From Capronia americana (lineage: Eukaryota; Ascomycota; Eurotiomycetes; Chaetothyriales; Herpotrichiellaceae): DNA of 64,000 bases. Shown in pieces: positions 12,516 through 23,533 of this stretch. The stretch is taken from positions 1,798,001 to 1,862,000 of the forward strand of contig JADWQD010000010.1 of assembly GCA_016110215.1 (NCBI GenBank), written 5' to 3'. The stretch's first letter is position 1. Every line of letters begins with the position of its first letter. A program made the translations under genes and the position numbers. The notes beneath the pieces are model-generated. The model did no database searches, had not been told where the DNA came from, and worked only from the letters and a program-made list of their open reading frames with translations.

Positions 12516-13559
12516 ATGGGATCCGTAGCAGACGGTTCAGAGAGATGGTGCTGGGTTACACTTGTCACCAAGCCGTCGTATCTGCCAGGCGTCATCATCC
12601 TCGCTCATACGTTAGATCAGCACAGGTCCAAATACCCTCTCGTCGTGCAGTACACCGACTCGCTGGGAGAGAAGGCCATATCCGCGCTCCAGGAAGAGGC
12701 TCAGAACTATGGACGTCTGCAACCCGAGAGGGTATCTCTCCTCTTGCCCAGGAAAGAACAAGAGAACACCGGGAGCGTCGCTGAGCGTTTCAAAGACACG
12801 TTTACCAAACTCCGAGCCTTCGAGGTCTACAAGCTAGGGTACGGAAGAGCCGTCTTTCTCGACGCCGATATGGCCATCTTCCGGAACCCGGACGAGATCT
12901 TCGAATGCAAGCTCCCAGGTCGAGACTGGCTAGGTGCCACCCATGCCTGCGTGTGCAACCTTGACCACGATGCATGGGCTCCGGACGATTGGCACAAGGG
13001 AAACTGTGCCTACACGCCCCTGAACCACCCCGACGAGGTCGCTGCGGAGATTACGCAAGAATCCCGTCCGACATACCGTCTTCTAAACGGTGGCATGTTG
13101 CTGTTCCACCCGACTGAAGAACTGTGGGACCGCATGTTGCATTTCTTCCACACCACCGACCGGCTCAAGACCTATCAGTTCCCGGACCAAGACTTTCTGG
13201 CAGACTTCTACCGTGACAAGTGGTGCCCACTGTCGTGGAAGTACAACGCGCTCAAAACCATGAGATATTGGCATCCTCGGATGTGGTCAGATGACAAGGT
13301 CATAGTCCTCCACTACATCGTCGACAAGCCGTGGGAACGACAAGTCAGCACAGATGGCGTTGCGGGCCATCTCGGCAGGGACGGTGACACCCATGAATGG
13401 TGGTGGGGTATTTATCGACGGTGGCGAGCCGACCGCGAGAGGACACGACCTGACGGTCTCGTGCTCGGCTCGATGGAGGAACTGGTCGACACGGAGCAGC
13501 CATTTACAAAGATTGTTCCCATCCCGCAAGAGGCTGGGAAACCCGAAGATGTCTTCTAG
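12516..13559 (+). CDS. GT8 family glycosyltransferase (glycogenin/galactinol synthase-like)
   Basis: A single exon encodes 347 residues. The N-terminal Rossmann-type strand WVTLVTKPSYLPGVIILAHT is followed by FLDADMAIF, whose DxD motif (116-118) binds the metal and nucleotide sugar. NGGMLLF (191-197), DQDFLADFY (224-232) and HYIVDKPW (266-273) are the other GT8 landmarks; the last resembles the C-terminal motif of galactinol synthase-like and glycogenin-like enzymes. No signal peptide or membrane anchor, so a cytosolic enzyme is likely. The acceptor is unknown. Fungal genomes usually hold several such genes separate from true glycogenin, and the lack of a glycogen-synthase-binding tail argues against glycogenin itself. 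Confidence 0.88.
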   Translation: MGSVADGSERWCWVTLVTKPSYLPGVIILAHTLDQHRSKYPLVVQYTDSLGEKAISALQEEAQNYGRLQPERVSLLLPRKEQENTGSVAERFKDTFTKLRAFEVYKLGYGRAVFLDADMAIFRNPDEIFECKLPGRDWLGATHACVCNLDHDAWAPDDWHKGNCAYTPLNHPDEVAAEITQESRPTYRLLNGGMLLFHPTEELWDRMLHFFHTTDRLKTYQFPDQDFLADFYRDKWCPLSWKYNALKTMRYWHPRMWSDDKVIVLHYIVDKPWERQVSTDGVAGHLGRDGDTHEWWWGIYRRWRADRERTRPDGLVLGSMEELVDTEQPFTKIVPIPQEAGKPEDVF

Positions 13560-13771
13560 GTCTCCGAAGGAGTTCGCAAAGTTGGAAACGTTATTTGAAA
13601 GGCAAGGATGCATGAGGCAAGGCAAACTTCTTGGGTGTCAGTTCTCGTCTACCTGACCCTCCCAACACGCATGTATCTCAAGTCAGCGTCTAAGCTTGTG
13701 ACCAGGTCATCCGATGCTTCTGAGCCTCTATGTGGTAGTCGCCTGTGAGATAATCAGAGGCAGATGATTCC

Positions 13772-14617
13772 TCAAATATCAGCAGCGCTGTCCGCTCCCT
13801 GCGGCAGCTTCACTCCTTCTGTCCCATTTATCTCTCGATCCTCGACCGCGGATAGGTGCCTGCTGTAGCTGCCCCAATGCCACATGATCTCAACGCATCC
13901 TTCGTCAAGGAGTTGCACAGCCATCTCCGTTCTTTGTCCCGCTGTATGAGTCGACCCAACATATCCGAGGCATTTCAAGTTGGCGCCCACAGCTGCCCTG
14001 ACTCCCGAAATACTGTCCTCGACAGTCAGGCATTCCCCTGCTCGAGCCCCAAGCCTCTCAAGCGCATGGAGGTAGACGGCGGGATCGGGCTTGCTGGATG
14101 GAGGAGAGACGGAATCAGCCGCGGAGAAAATATTCTCTTCGTCGAAGTACTTGATGAGACCCGTCACCTGCAGGCAGGTACGAATGCGGCGGAGGGACGA
14201 GGAGGAAGCAACGGCCAAGACAATATCGTCGAGTTGATGAAGTCTGGCGAGTGTTTCGGTCACGCCAGGGCACAGCTGAATCTTCGCTTCGATGTTCGTG
14301 ACCACGCGGTCTTGTTGAATCATATTGTAGGTTTCCAATTCGTCTTCATTCAGTTCGAAACCAAGTTGCCGCTGCAGGATTACCAGGATTCGGCGGAAGC
14401 TGAGGCCGAGAAACTCCGAGATCAGATCCTCAGGCGAGAACCGCATGGCGATGTCTCTCTTTTCTAATATCTCGTTGATCAACTCGCTGCAGATTTCTGA
14501 GGCAACATCCTCCGATTGAACGAGAGTATTGTCGCAGTCAAACAGGAGATATTTGATCTGTAGAAAGAGTCAAGACCCAGGAGAACAGAACACAGGATAG
14601 TGAATTCCCACCTTCAT
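13772..14617 (-). CDS. HAD-superfamily phosphatase with a six-nucleotide first exon
   Basis: The model has exons 14612-14617 (ATGAAG) and 13772-14557, with a 54-bp intron (GTGGGA...CTACAG), giving 263 residues. The join yields MKIKYLLFDCDNTLV, placing HAD motif I (Asp9 nucleophile, Asp11) exactly where the family has it. The cap domain is helical (about 15-85). SSSSLRR (motif II), KPDPAVYL (motif III lysine) and EDSISGVRAA (motif IV) follow in order. The pattern suits small-molecule phosphatases of the beta-phosphoglucomutase/2-deoxyglucose-6-phosphatase type. The substrate is unknown. Without the tiny exon there is no upstream in-frame ATG before motif I, so the microexon is well motivated. 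Confidence 0.82.
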
Positions 14618-15479
14618 GGTGCCAAATGTAGCAGGGAAATGGCCAGAATTTGATGTCGTTTGCCGCGGGTGAAGTTTGTTTGGTGGGTGCGCAACACGCC
14701 TCTAGTTGGGAATGAAGGAATAAGACGACCGGATCCCCGTTCCTTTGAGTGAGAGAAGAAAGAATGTCGGTATCGACGGTGAATCAAACATGTTGGCGAC
14801 ATTTCAAATTGGGCGGCTCGCACACGACGCGGCCACCCTCGCGTCACGTACGTCCATCCATCACCACGTTGCAAAATAGCAGCGGCAAGCTTGTAGATAT
14901 GAATGGCATCTCCAGGTGAATAGCGTTGGCCTCCGCACGACAGAACAAAAAGTGAAGGCTGTATGTTAGAGGAGAAAGACATGGTGGATATAGTCCTAGG
15001 TCGGATCGGAGTTAAGCAAATTGTCCCACAAGTGTTGAAAAACAGAACTTTGAACGAGCATCAAAGCTACCACCTCGTGTAAATACAATAGATGTCTGCA
15101 AGCCCGCCAGTTCGGATACTTTGATCCATTGTGCTGCCATCGTCGCCTTTCACCGAGAACTGTTTGCTGACTGAGGTGTTCTTCGCGGTGACCCCCTTTA
15201 TTATGTTCGTCTTTGGTTGCTCTTGCCTCTGTGACCGCACCTCAACTAGGCGAATGGCAGATGACAGTCGCGAGTCATTTACGCCGCCTACCTATTCGTC
15301 CTTGGTAGGGAAACCGTGCTCATCACTTATCAGACTTGCGATTTGGACTGAGTCTATCTTGTGTTGTTTTGGACTCCCGTGGCTTGGGGTCTCGGGCTCA
15401 TTTTTCACCCCTTGCATTGACCATGTCCTCACCCTAGCAAAGCTGTCAACCCCAGGCCTCACGGTGACCCTTGCATCTG
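14618..15479. other. Intergenic region
   Basis: About 860 bp between divergent genes. Two frames of about 120 codons occur, but their composition looks random and they carry no motif. No RNA gene or repeat is seen. Confidence 0.45.
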
Positions 15480-16166
15480 ATGGAGGCTGAATTCCAGACA
15501 AGCGACCCGCTTGGGCCATCTCAAGATTTCAAAATGGACGGATCGCCACGAGGGACGAAGCGCCCCTACCCCGACATCTGTGATTCGGGCGACCGTCGCA
15601 CCCCAGAGCCAGATCCGAGTCCTCTTCGACAATACGAGAGTCCGCCTCTCAAGATGCCGGTGCCACTACACACACGGACAGCCGGTATTCTCAGAAGCGA
15701 ATCTCCCCTGACAGGACCACATCTACGAGCGTCATCTCAGACCCCCCTCGGCAGAACACCGGCACCATTGTCTCGCAAGGCCAGCGGACCACCACCGTAC
15801 ACATTCGGTTCATCGGTGAGCCTTGATCCTAGTTCCTTGTCACCCATCCCAGATCCGGTGGCATTGGCGGAGATCAAGCGGATGGTTCCTCAGCTCCTCT
15901 GTACCAAGGAAGGCCTGAGGAACCTTGGCGGAATGATCGAAGCGTTAGGAGCTGATGTCCAGTACGCCAATAACACACCCATGCCTGCGTTCAAGGAGAA
16001 TCATACACAGAACTCTGGAACAATACCACAAGACATGGTCATGGGCGACTTCTCAAGAACTTTGGCAGGATCAGCGTTCGATGCATTTCTCAACGATCTG
16101 GGAGGGGAAGAATACCGCGCCTCGGGGATCGCTGCTGGGAACAATACAGAGGCAGAAAATCGATAG
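15480..16166 (+). CDS. Unknown protein, Pro/Ser-rich N-terminus, ends at an in-frame TAG
   Basis: The ATG at 15480 opens 228 codons. Residues 1-110 are low-complexity and rich in Pro, Ser and Arg, with short basic patches that would suit a nuclear or regulatory protein. The part after about residue 120 (PDPVALAEIKRMVPQLLCT onward) looks folded and helical. The frame stops at TAG 16164-16166, but the same frame continues open and protein-like to 16475. I do not recognise the family. Either this is a truncated allele or a real short product; see the next entry. Confidence 0.5.
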   Translation: MEAEFQTSDPLGPSQDFKMDGSPRGTKRPYPDICDSGDRRTPEPDPSPLRQYESPPLKMPVPLHTRTAGILRSESPLTGPHLRASSQTPLGRTPAPLSRKASGPPPYTFGSSVSLDPSSLSPIPDPVALAEIKRMVPQLLCTKEGLRNLGGMIEALGADVQYANNTPMPAFKENHTQNSGTIPQDMVMGDFSRTLAGSAFDAFLNDLGGEEYRASGIAAGNNTEAENR

Positions 16167-16475
16167 AGCCGAGGAGAGCCAACGTACCCAGAAACCGACA
16201 CAGATGCGTTACTTAGAGGATACCGGACATCTCTGGTCTCGCGAACAGAGGCGCGCCTGGTTCAACACTTGAGCGAGAAGTTTGGAACCCTTCTAGACGC
16301 CGAGCCATTCAACCCGGACGGAGTCATGGATGCACTCGCTCCTTCCGCGAACTTGTCGGATGTTGACTGGCATATGCTGGCGGAAATAATTGAAGGACGG
16401 GTAGAGGCTTTCCGCGAGACACAGAGAAAGGCTCGTGTTTGGGAACGTGACAACGAGAGTCCTGCAAAGAATTAG
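16167..16475 (+). pseudogene. In-frame continuation beyond the TAG stop of the preceding gene
   Basis: After the TAG the frame runs on for 102 codons to a normal stop. It reads as amphipathic helical protein (LVQHLSEKFGTLLDAEPF, then NLSDVDWHMLAEIIEGRVEA). I checked the GT donors between 15900 and 16164 against nearby AG acceptors: none of ordinary fungal intron length is in the right phase to remove the stop. A single CAG-to-TAG change would explain it. Readthrough or assembly error are the alternatives. Confidence 0.45.
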
Positions 16476-18399
16476 GTGCATCGTCGTGATTTGCAGCACC
16501 AGCCGATATGAGCTCCCAGCACTGTCTGCCTGTTTGCATCGGGATATATCCCTTTCGGGGTCGGACATGGACTTGAGGAGAGGGTATCAGGGTGGAAGGA
16601 CACGGTATGTACATAGGATGGAGGGTCGTCTCTCCGCCGCTGAACACTTCAGACGTGTTACGAATTTCATTCTCATGAACGGGGCATCCCGCCCACGCCT
16701 TACTGTTCTTCTCTGTAGCCTTGTATGGCCCACCTCCCCCTATGCATACCTTCTCGCAGGCAGAAGACAGTCGGGGCGATATCGACTCTCATGGAAGAAG
16801 GCCGCAACTGCTGAAATGGACAATTCCACTCGCTCGTTCCTTAGAGTTCCGCCGTAGCAGCTCCTTCTGTCGCTGGGATGTCTCCCAATGGAGCTACCTC
16901 TGCTCAAGACTGTACAATCCTTGCTTCGTCCCTTGCACTGAATTGCAGTTCGTAGTCCTTCCCGATAGTTCTACCGACTCTTTCAGTATGTCAAAGGATC
17001 CCGAGGTGTTCAGCACCCTATATACTCGTGATCTCGCTCAACATCCCGGGACTATAGCGGGCTCTACCTCTTGCCTGCCGTCTTTACCGTCAGCAAGACA
17101 GCTTCAGTCACATGCTCTCAAGCGTCCCCGTCGCTTATACCATAAGGTATCGTAGGCCGTTCCAGGTTCTGTTCAGTGACATGAGTGTTGAGCACATGAT
17201 TGCAGCTAGCTGCGTCGCCGTCGGCAAGGTCGGCTACCCCTGGCTACCCCTGGCTTTCTCGGGCTGTCTCTGAGACAGCGTGTGACTGTGAGGCTACAGG
17301 CTGTCATGACTTGTCACGAAGGTGTAGCTGTCTGTCACATTCTGTTGTGATCATGTCTTTGTCTGTCACGTTCTGTCACGAAGGCGTCAGCATCTGCCAT
17401 GCCGTCGTTCTGACGCCGTCCTCAGGGGTATAAATATCTCCCTCTGCGACAGTGTTTGCTTTCTTCTTCTCCTTCTTCCTCCCACTCTCAATATCACACA
17501 GCTTCTTGGGTTTGCTGGCTGGGACTGGTGAGAGTCCGCCAGGATCTGGACTCTCTTCAGTCCCAGCCGGCCATCTTTGTCTTCTTCTCTCGCACATATA
17601 CTGAGGTGTCGCCCTGTCATCCCTCCCAGCACGATCCTTGAGGCCCAAGTAGGTGAACAGTGCCTGTATCTTCGTCTCTCACTGCTGACTTCGCTATAGT
17701 GCGACTCCTCCATCTTGTTTTGGCCGCGGGCGCCTAGTTTCCCTTAGGCTAGTAGGTCATCCACGTCCTCGCGGACTCATATGATTCGCAGGGTACACGA
17801 TGATGTCGCCGCTGTTCATCTCCTGGGCTTGGCATCCCACAGAGTTATAAGTTACTCTTCCGACTTCATCCCTTTGTCTTTTTTCCTCCCTTTCCTCTTC
17901 AGGGACAATAACCATTGTCTCTCGCGTGCCTGCGGTTCTGAACACAAGTCGACAGCAGGGATGACTGGACGCAACAATCACAGAAACATCCTTTCCTTCC
18001 GTGGTCATATTCCTCACCGTTGGTGGAGGTTTCGATCAGACTCCCCTGGGGAATTGGTGCAACCAAAAGGCGCATCCTCTCATGTCCTACGCGCGGTTTC
18101 GCGGGAAAGTCGACACGCGAAAATCTTCACAATGTCGCTTTCCCGCCTCCGCCCTCACTGCCGGACCGCACACAGCCTCGCGCGAACACAACCACGAAAA
18201 ATACGTGAAGTGCACGAGGCCGCGTTAGAGGCAGTTGGCGGTGATTCAGAAGCCTCAATGGCTTCACGTCCTCAGATCTCGCGCCTCCCGCCTCTCGACT
18301 TACCGCGCATTCGCAACTTCGACGACCACTACCACGCACATTCATACCTTCAACCAGCACAGCGCTTTTCGACACCTTCATTCACCAAAATCATTCGAA
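16476..18399. other. Long intergenic region with short repeats
   Basis: 1.9 kb without a supported gene. Around 17230-17255 GGCTACCCCT is duplicated, and TGTCACGAAGG or TGTCACGTTC words recur between 17312 and 17385. A TATAAATA box at about 17430 precedes a strongly pyrimidine-rich tract (17457-17495). This combination could be a promoter or a worn LTR, but no terminal repeats could be paired. Confidence 0.4.
17430..17437 (+). promoter_or_regulatory. Candidate TATA box
   Basis: A TATAAATA octamer is followed within 30-70 bp by a C/T-rich tract, the usual look of a fungal core promoter. It lies about 970 bp upstream of the next ATG (18400), so it may serve an unrecognised transcript or be fortuitous. 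Confidence 0.25.
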
Positions 18400-19143
18400 A
18401 TGTCTGACCTTTCCAAGGCGGATCAGTTCCTCTACGCTGCCCTCGCAGCCGAAGTCGTAAGTTGACTCTGAGAATTTTTGACAAGTACTAACCTTCCACA
18501 GGGTTCGCCGACCACTCCACCACCCGAGTTCAGCGCAGCCGCGAATGTGGCTTCGACCGCCCCTGCCTCTAACGAGGTCAACAATACGGCTGGCAATGAC
18601 GCCGCCGCTGTTCCACAAGCTGCGGTCGCCGCCAGTGTTGGGCCAGTAACCAACACCGCATCCAATCTCGCCGCAGCGCCTCTTGTTGCCTCAACACCAG
18701 CAACCCTCAACAACCCTGCCAACGCCGCCGTCGCCTCGCCCGTTGGAACAGTCGGTGGTAACCCCACCCAGACTACCGCTCAACACTGGGTTCCAAAGTA
18801 CAGGAACGTTGGCGACGCGGTTGATCCGTTCATCTGCCCCGGTCTCAACGGGGACTGTTACCACGCGGTGTTGCGTGAGAGCGGGTACTGGGACCACATC
18901 TTCCGGAAGCACCACTACACCCGCAAACAGCTGGACAAGCCGGAAAACAGCCATGTCCGCGACGTCTTCGTGCCAGCTCGACGAGCCTCCTGGTATCTGG
19001 CGAGAGGCCATGACATCACCTACCAAGGAACCGAGCCGAAGCAGATCGCCGTGCGGAAGCGTATGGCCCTCGGCCTCAGATCGACCGATCCGACATATGC
19101 GAAGACGGTTTACGGGTCGACCATGACACAGCCAGATACCTGA
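18400..19143 (+). CDS. Unknown protein with Ala-rich linker and Cys/His-containing C-terminal domain
   Basis: Exons 18400-18456 and 18502-19143 join across a 45-bp intron whose branch site is the textbook TACTAAC, giving 232 residues. The N-terminus (MSDLSKADQFLYAALAAEV) is a short helix. A linker rich in Ala, Asn, Thr and Val spans about 25-105. The C-terminal 120 residues look folded; within them CPGLNGDC is followed by HIFRKHH, a Cys/His spacing reminiscent of a zinc finger but not a standard class. Arg/Lys-rich segments follow. I do not recognise the family. A nucleic-acid-related role is only a guess. Confidence 0.6.
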
Positions 19144-20977
19144 AGGGAAGTGAGGATGAGCTGAGCGGAAGGTGAAATAAAGTTGAATTCGGCGGAAAAG
19201 TGCTGCGAGGTTCAAGCATTGGCGCCAAGGCGCAGTGGAGTCAACGAGCAGAGACAGTTAGTCCCAGGTGCTAATGAAATGACTCTTGAACAACAATGAT
19301 TCCCTCTACTTCTCCTCTACTGACTCTGTTGCTTCGAGCTTCTTCCGTTGCTAAACGAATCTCATAGTATCTCGACGGCGTCCTGTTGTTGTCATCAGAT
19401 ACCATCGCATACACAGCACCAACAGCTCGCGATGGTCCCAACACTGGAAAGAACCGTTATCACCGACGAGTATGCCTCTCTCAAAGCGTCCATCACCTTC
19501 GATACTTCAGCGGCCACCCAGCTCCAGCTCCAGTCCAGCACATCTTGAAGCTCTTCAATTGAATAGGACGTTCGGCCGCCCCCGTGACGCTCGCTATCGC
19601 TAACCTCAATCATCCATATGCTTTGTCATCCATCCATCCATATGCACCTTCGCCGCCAACGTATTACGGAGCACAGCATAATGCATATGCACGCACCTGT
19701 AGTCGTTCGCTCGCTCGGCCGGTCCTGTCGTGGAACCTCGAAGGTAATGCACTGCGCTGTCCTGCACTGCGCCTGCACTGCGAGGCAAGCTACATAATCA
19801 CGAGGCGCAGGCCCAATCAGGACAGAGTTTCGAGAAGACCAGTTCGCAGAGTCGGAGGCCAGAGACCAGAGGCCAGATGGCCAGTAGAAGGTCAGTAAAG
19901 TACGGGGATGATCTGCCAGCGAGCCAGCAGTGCGAGCCAGCGAAGCAAAATCAGTCTCGGTAGGTCAGGTTGTAGGTCGTTTGGCTAACTCGTAGGTCGG
20001 TTGTCAGGTTATTAGGTAGGTTACGTAGGCGGTACGGCTAACGTCGTGCGACGTCGCTTGATATGACACACTCACCATGCGCACTTGCACAGTACGCACA
20101 GTACGCACAGTCGCACACGCACACGCACACGCACACGGGCGAGGAAAATCATGCTGTGTAACACGTCACTCGACCCTAGTCGCGCTGAAGCGGGGGAGGG
20201 ATCCCGGATTGGATGCGGAGACGATGATAGGGCTTCAAGTCCACACAACAGGACGGGACAGAACAGGACAATTTTCAGGGTGAAAGACAAGGTAAGGTCG
20301 AGCTGGGGTCCTTCCTTGCTTGGGATTTCTGGATGATCATGGCTCGATTCCTTGATTGTTCCTCATTCCTCATTCCTTGTGGCTTGTGGCTTGGAAGCTT
20401 GTCCAGGGGCTGCGATTCGACACATATGTATGGCGGAATTTACCCATGCAGGGTCCAGTGCATGCGAGGTTCTTTCCGCGGCGGCTGATTCGGGCGCTGA
20501 TTTGCTGACTTGTTGATTTCATTGTTACTCAGGGCTTGGGGCTACGCCCGGGCGTGTGGCGCTGGGATTTTATCTACAATACGACCCGTCTTTGTGTCCC
20601 CAAGAGTCGGTGAGAGCCCGCCTTTTGCATATGCGACTTGATTGCGGTCAGGCGCTATACGTGCCAACGAACACGGTTATACAGCCTAAAGATGATGGAT
20701 CGGAAAGACGAAATGTCAAAATCTGCCGTCACGATGCGGCCAGCCACTGCAAGACCGTTTTGATGTGTAAGATGTTCAATCCTTAAAGAAATACTCTCTT
20801 CGGGCTACCAGCACTTGGTCAATGCCCGTTGCTTGTCGTAACATTACGCTGGTGATCATGTGTAACAGTCTCAGCCCCCAACACGCTCAAGCTGCTTTTC
20901 TGTATGTCTTGTTTGGCGGAGAGCAGCAGAAACCGACCTCGATACCACAAACAAGAAACCCGTCCTGACATCCAGAT
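19144..20977. other. Intergenic region with simple repeats
   Basis: 1.8 kb with no supported gene. Imperfect repeats of GTAGGT(C/T)GG-type words run from about 19959 to 20034, and a CACACG microsatellite follows. Frames here are short and low in complexity. Confidence 0.5.
20114..20137. repeat. CACACG hexanucleotide repeat, 4 units
   Basis: Four perfect units preceded by three partial AGTACGCAC-like units from about 20087. Non-coding setting. Confidence 0.85.
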
Positions 20978-21989
20978 CTACCACTTAAGGACCTTCGCCG
21001 GGAAGAATTCGTCAATCAGCTCCAAGTAGTAGGGCTGTATTGCTAGATCAGCTTGTCATCCGAGAACAACTGTGGAGTGTACGTACCTTGAGCTTTTCAA
21101 TGTCCGGTCTCTCGTCACTCTTGCTATAGAGATCGTAAGGGTTGAATTTCTTGACCGCCTTGAGCATCTCGTGATCCTTTGCGTTCATGAACTCCCTGTA
21201 AGCACCCTGTTGGTGCCAAGGGTAGAAGCTGTGGTAGCGGATCATGGCGAGAGCCTCATCTGGGAGGGTCGACTGACTCTTGACGACGTGGTAGAGGTAC
21301 TCATCATGACCCCATGAGAGCATGATGTTGTCGAGGCCGCAGCCAGGCGTGTAGATGCCATTCTTGGTGCTGTAGATCGGATCGTCGAAGTCCGGGTTGG
21401 CAGAAAAGGACTTGTTGCCATAGATGATGCGGTCGTCAAACGCACAGCCGACGACGAACGTATCACCGACGACATCCCATTGGCCCTCGGCATCGAAGAA
21501 GAACAAAAGCTTCCCCAGATCGTGGATGAGACCGGTCAGCTGCATCCAGCGGGGCCGACCATCGCGGCGCATAGCTTCCGCGGATTGAAGGAGGTGCTCG
21601 ATCTGACCGAGCTCGGTGTCGGGGTCAGACTCATCAATGAGAGTATTGAGGCGCTCCATTGCTTCCCAGATGGACATTTCAGCACGAGTCTTCGAGTGGA
21701 AGGCATGCCGAGCCTTGAGGTTGTAGGCGACAGTCTGCTTAGTGTGTTGCTCCAGGTAGAAGTTCTTGACTCGATCAGAGGCCGTTTCGTATTGGCGAAA
21801 CTGAGTCTTGTCTTTTTCAGCGTCGAACTTGGAAGCTTCGTCTCCCTCCGCGTCGTGTTGGGTCTTCAAGGCTTGATCAGCTGTGATATCGGCACGCTCA
21901 ATCTCGTCGCACAGAGCTTCGAAAGCTAGGCCATCTCGGTCGGTGCGAAAGGAGGGTGGGTGAGAAGGTTGTTGGAGAATGACAGACAT
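20978..21989 (-). CDS. MIOX: Inositol oxygenase (myo-inositol to D-glucuronate)
   Basis: Exons 21087-21989 and 20978-21034, with a 52-bp intron, encode 319 residues. The short last exon supplies PYYLELIDEFFPAKVLKW, which restores the conserved C-terminus. All expected di-iron ligands are present: His132 (EHLLQSAEAMR), His156 and Asp157 (GLIHDLGK), His228 (SWGHDEY), His253 (IRYHSFYPWH) and Asp286 (FNPYDLY). The enzyme opens the myo-inositol ring with O2 to give D-glucuronate in the cytosol. The N-terminal 60 residues are variable, as in other fungal members. It is divergent from an aldo-keto reductase 1.5 kb away that could use the product or a derivative, suggesting but not proving a shared pathway. 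Confidence 0.95.
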
Positions 21990-23533
21990 CTCGAGACAGA
22001 TGCGAGCTACCTTGTGTACTGTATGATGATGAAGAATAGTTTGCTGTCGGGCGCGGGGCAGTGCTCAGAGCGAGGTATTTGAGCTGAGAGGGAGGCTGAA
22101 GCCGTCTGGGTATTATATGGGCGACTTGTTTGACGGGAGGCTTCAGATTCGTTCGATCTCGCCACGATGACGGGCAGGTCCTGATGTTGAGAGCGATGAT
22201 GTCGACCAGTGAGGCCCGGCTTCACTTAATATAGAGATCATCCTGCTTAGCCAGTGACAGTGCACGTCCCTTTTTGCCAACAAACAGAATGGACTGGTGA
22301 AGACGCCGACACTTGTCCAATTACCTACCAGAAATTCTCACGAATTCAACCAATTCGATCCTGAGGGGCTTGCAGCCGCCTATTGCGTGGATACAAGCGA
22401 GGCGACTTCCTGGCCGACTGAGTGGTGAGAGTTGCCGGATCTGGAAGATGAGGTTGACGACGAAGGCCAGATGGAGCTCGGATGCAACGCTAAGCTGATC
22501 ACCGATCGCGGGCCGAAGTAGTTTCTTCCTTTACCATGGACGTGGTCGAAGCGCCTGCAATCTAGGTTTCTGAGTGGATGATGACCCCTGTCAGAGGGTT
22601 CCTAGTGTGTTGCAAAATTGCCATTGTTTGTAGCTGTCGTGAAGAGCTCCTCGGCGGCTGTAGGTTTTGCGCGACGGCATCACTAGAGCTGGAGGAAGCA
22701 CGAGCTTGACAAAGTCGGTGAAAACGGCAGAGAATGATATAACACTATCGTGACAAAGGCTCGCTGCCGAGCGTCAGGGTTACACAATATTTGCCAGGAT
22801 CTGGTGACCGGTCAATGCCATTGTCAACCCCCGGGGATGGACGGGCGTCAGTAGCTCTCATGTTGTGTAACGGCGACAACATTAGATTGCATGCCTGAAA
22901 AACAGGGGTCTTCGTGAAAGACGCCAATAGCACGACCATACAGATGCGTGTTCCATCTGAGCAGGTTTCGTGCTGGTTTCTCAAGCAGCAGATGGAGAAC
23001 GAAGAAAAAGCTCCAGAATGAAAATTCAGAGGGCACAAGACGAGGCAGGTGGGGCACGGGAGAAATTACTGGATTCAGCCAGCTGGGAAGGCGCGACAAG
23101 GCTGCGCACGAAGGAGGCGGTGGAGGTGGCGGAGACCCGTGCAACCCGGTGCAACGCCGACCGGGGACGCTCTCACCTTTCATTGCCGACAGAAGACGAG
23201 GAGCTGCACACACAATGGCAAGCGCTCACCAAGGCTTCGAGGCTCGACAATGACACGCATCAAGGGGAGCGGGATCAGCCAACTCGCCGCGTGTCTTTGG
23301 GTTTCACGGCATTAGTTGTGCTTCGGATTCTCCTGCTGCGTCGGTTATTGAACTCTTGTCGAGCTCGGGCGGACATTACACCGAGGGGCGGGGTAGTTGA
23401 AGCGTGAAATGTGAATTGTGAAATATTTCGCCGACGAACCAATTTCCCCCGCACGGCTACCGCTTCATTAAAGTCGCCTGCGCAAGTTGCGCTGCATGAG
23501 ATCAGACAACAATAGCTCGACCAACCTGACACC
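21990..23533. other. Divergent promoter region, inositol oxygenase / aldo-keto reductase
   Basis: 1.5 kb between the two start codons. Frames are short and unconvincing. A TATA-like box for inositol oxygenase is listed separately. G/A-rich stretches occur near 22980-23130. No RNA gene seen. Confidence 0.45.
22111..22120 (-). promoter_or_regulatory. TATA-like box upstream of inositol oxygenase
   Basis: Reads CCATATAATA on the minus strand, about 120 bp upstream of the inositol oxygenase ATG. Position and sequence suit a core promoter; there is no direct evidence of use. Confidence 0.35.

Noticed and set aside
17187..17760. Solo LTR retrotransposon
   Set aside because: Starts TGTTG but no matching CA end, no target-site duplication and no second copy in the window could be found.
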